Source of the DNA: Alcanivorax sp. S6407
GTDB lineage: Bacteria > Pseudomonadota > Gammaproteobacteria > Pseudomonadales > Alcanivoracaceae
Assembly (NCBI RefSeq): GCF_023016115.1
Contig: NZ_JALKBH010000008.1
Location: 1-64,000 of the forward strand
Direction of reading: 5' to 3'
DNA: 64,000 nt
This document shows, in pieces, positions 63,700 to 64,000 of the stretch; within the stretch, counting starts at the first letter, position 1, and each line of letters starts with the position of its first letter. The position numbers and the translations under genes are program-made. The notes below the pieces were generated by a model. The model worked only from the letters and a program-made list of their open reading frames with translations. It had not been told where the DNA came from and searched no databases.

Positions 63700-64000
63700 G
63701 CTTGCACCTCCGATGAGGACGGGGGCAGGGTCATGTAGTTGGCTACCATGCTGGTCAGTTCCGTGGCGAGGGCGTTTTCGCGAATCAGTCCGTTGTGCTG
63801 GCTGATGTGACGCACCATGGTGAACAGTACGCTGTTGGTGACGATGAACACCCGCACTTCCAGATTATCGATGGGGTAATCCCGATAGTGGCGCAGGAAA
63901 TAAACCCGAGCCAGTTCCATGAAGTGTTGTTGCAGTACATCCACCACCCGGTCGGTGGGCAGCCGGTGCCAGTTGCGCACCAGCTCCAGATAAAGGCCAT
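63696..64000 (-). CDS. TetR-family regulator, C-terminal part (cut by window edge)
   Basis: The frame is open to the right edge. The visible 101 residues are the helical ligand-binding part of a TetR-type regulator: VRNWHRLPTDRVVDVLQQHF, then VRVFIVTNSVLFTMVRHI and a C-terminal helix with ELTSMVANYM. The DNA-binding half lies outside the window, so the family call rests on the C-terminal pattern. It is coupled to the AraC gene by an ATGA overlap. Confidence 0.6.
   Translation of the reverse strand, partial: GLYLELVRNWHRLPTDRVVDVLQQHFMELARVYFLRHYRDYPIDNLEVRVFIVTNSVLFTMVRHISQHNGLIRENALATELTSMVANYMTLPPSSSEVQA

Overview
The window reads as a chromosomal segment of a GC-rich, aerobic gammaproteobacterium. 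The gene set (FabY-type ketosynthase, olsBA ornithine-lipid operon, EfpL, PpnN, RlmA, a Baeyer-Villiger-type monooxygenase operon, tandem membrane desaturases, many lipid-active enzymes) fits a marine hydrocarbon degrader such as the Alcanivorax group. That placement is inference from gene content, not from a marker-gene comparison. Only a transposase tail at the left edge is an obvious mobile gene; the rest is housekeeping and lipid/redox metabolism.

Layout. 0-7.8 kb: IS110 tail, a lipoprotein, a DUF2834 protein, prfC, a YjbR protein, a periplasmic-sensor GGDEF/EAL protein, a small membrane protein and a phospholipase-D-type enzyme. 8-13.5 kb: FabY-like ketosynthase, thiolase, Fe superoxide dismutase and a secreted protein. 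13.5-18.9 kb: two membrane-anchored coiled-coil proteins, tRNA-Leu(UAG), a NYN-domain protein and an ABC-F ATPase. 19-25.7 kb: patatin lipase, a TetR-SDR-monooxygenase operon, DUF1289, a DUF2846 lipoprotein and a thioesterase. 25.9-35.9 kb: egtBD (ergothioneine), an HSD10-like SDR, ppnN, dinB, an FAD monooxygenase and rlmA. 36-46 kb: a CopD-like protein between two copies of the rlmA 5' end, an orphan secreted protein, two GlyGly-CTERM trypsin-like proteases, a luciferase-like monooxygenase, an OafA-type acyltransferase and a degenerate GGDEF protein. 46-58 kb: ppc, a double-CDGSH protein, olsBA behind a Pho box, efpL, an aminopeptidase, glpG and a four-gene TRAP transporter with a TatT component. 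58-64 kb: NYN-OST-HTH protein, SDR plus desaturase, a second desaturase, and AraC and TetR regulators.

The most striking feature is not a gene. Most intergenic regions carry short tandem arrays whose units differ widely in sequence (cgagttt, gctacaa, gttcact, acgcaac, ggcgtct, ctcatgg) but share a period of exactly 7 bp. At least 20 of these arrays begin at, or within a few bases of, a stop codon, and several overlap it. They usually lead into a terminator hairpin or pair with an inverted copy of themselves. REP-like palindromes (core gtaggagc or gtgggagc) are interleaved. In two places the composite has grown into long inverted repeats that enclose one gene: about 200 bp each side of a NYN-OST-HTH gene (58251-59680), and about 330-360 bp each side of a CDGSH gene (49012-50068). 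A third composite (34684-35063) has similar edges but no gene. I propose these as a family of heptad-bounded intergenic cassettes. The closest described analogue I can recall is the heptanucleotide STRR repeats of cyanobacteria.
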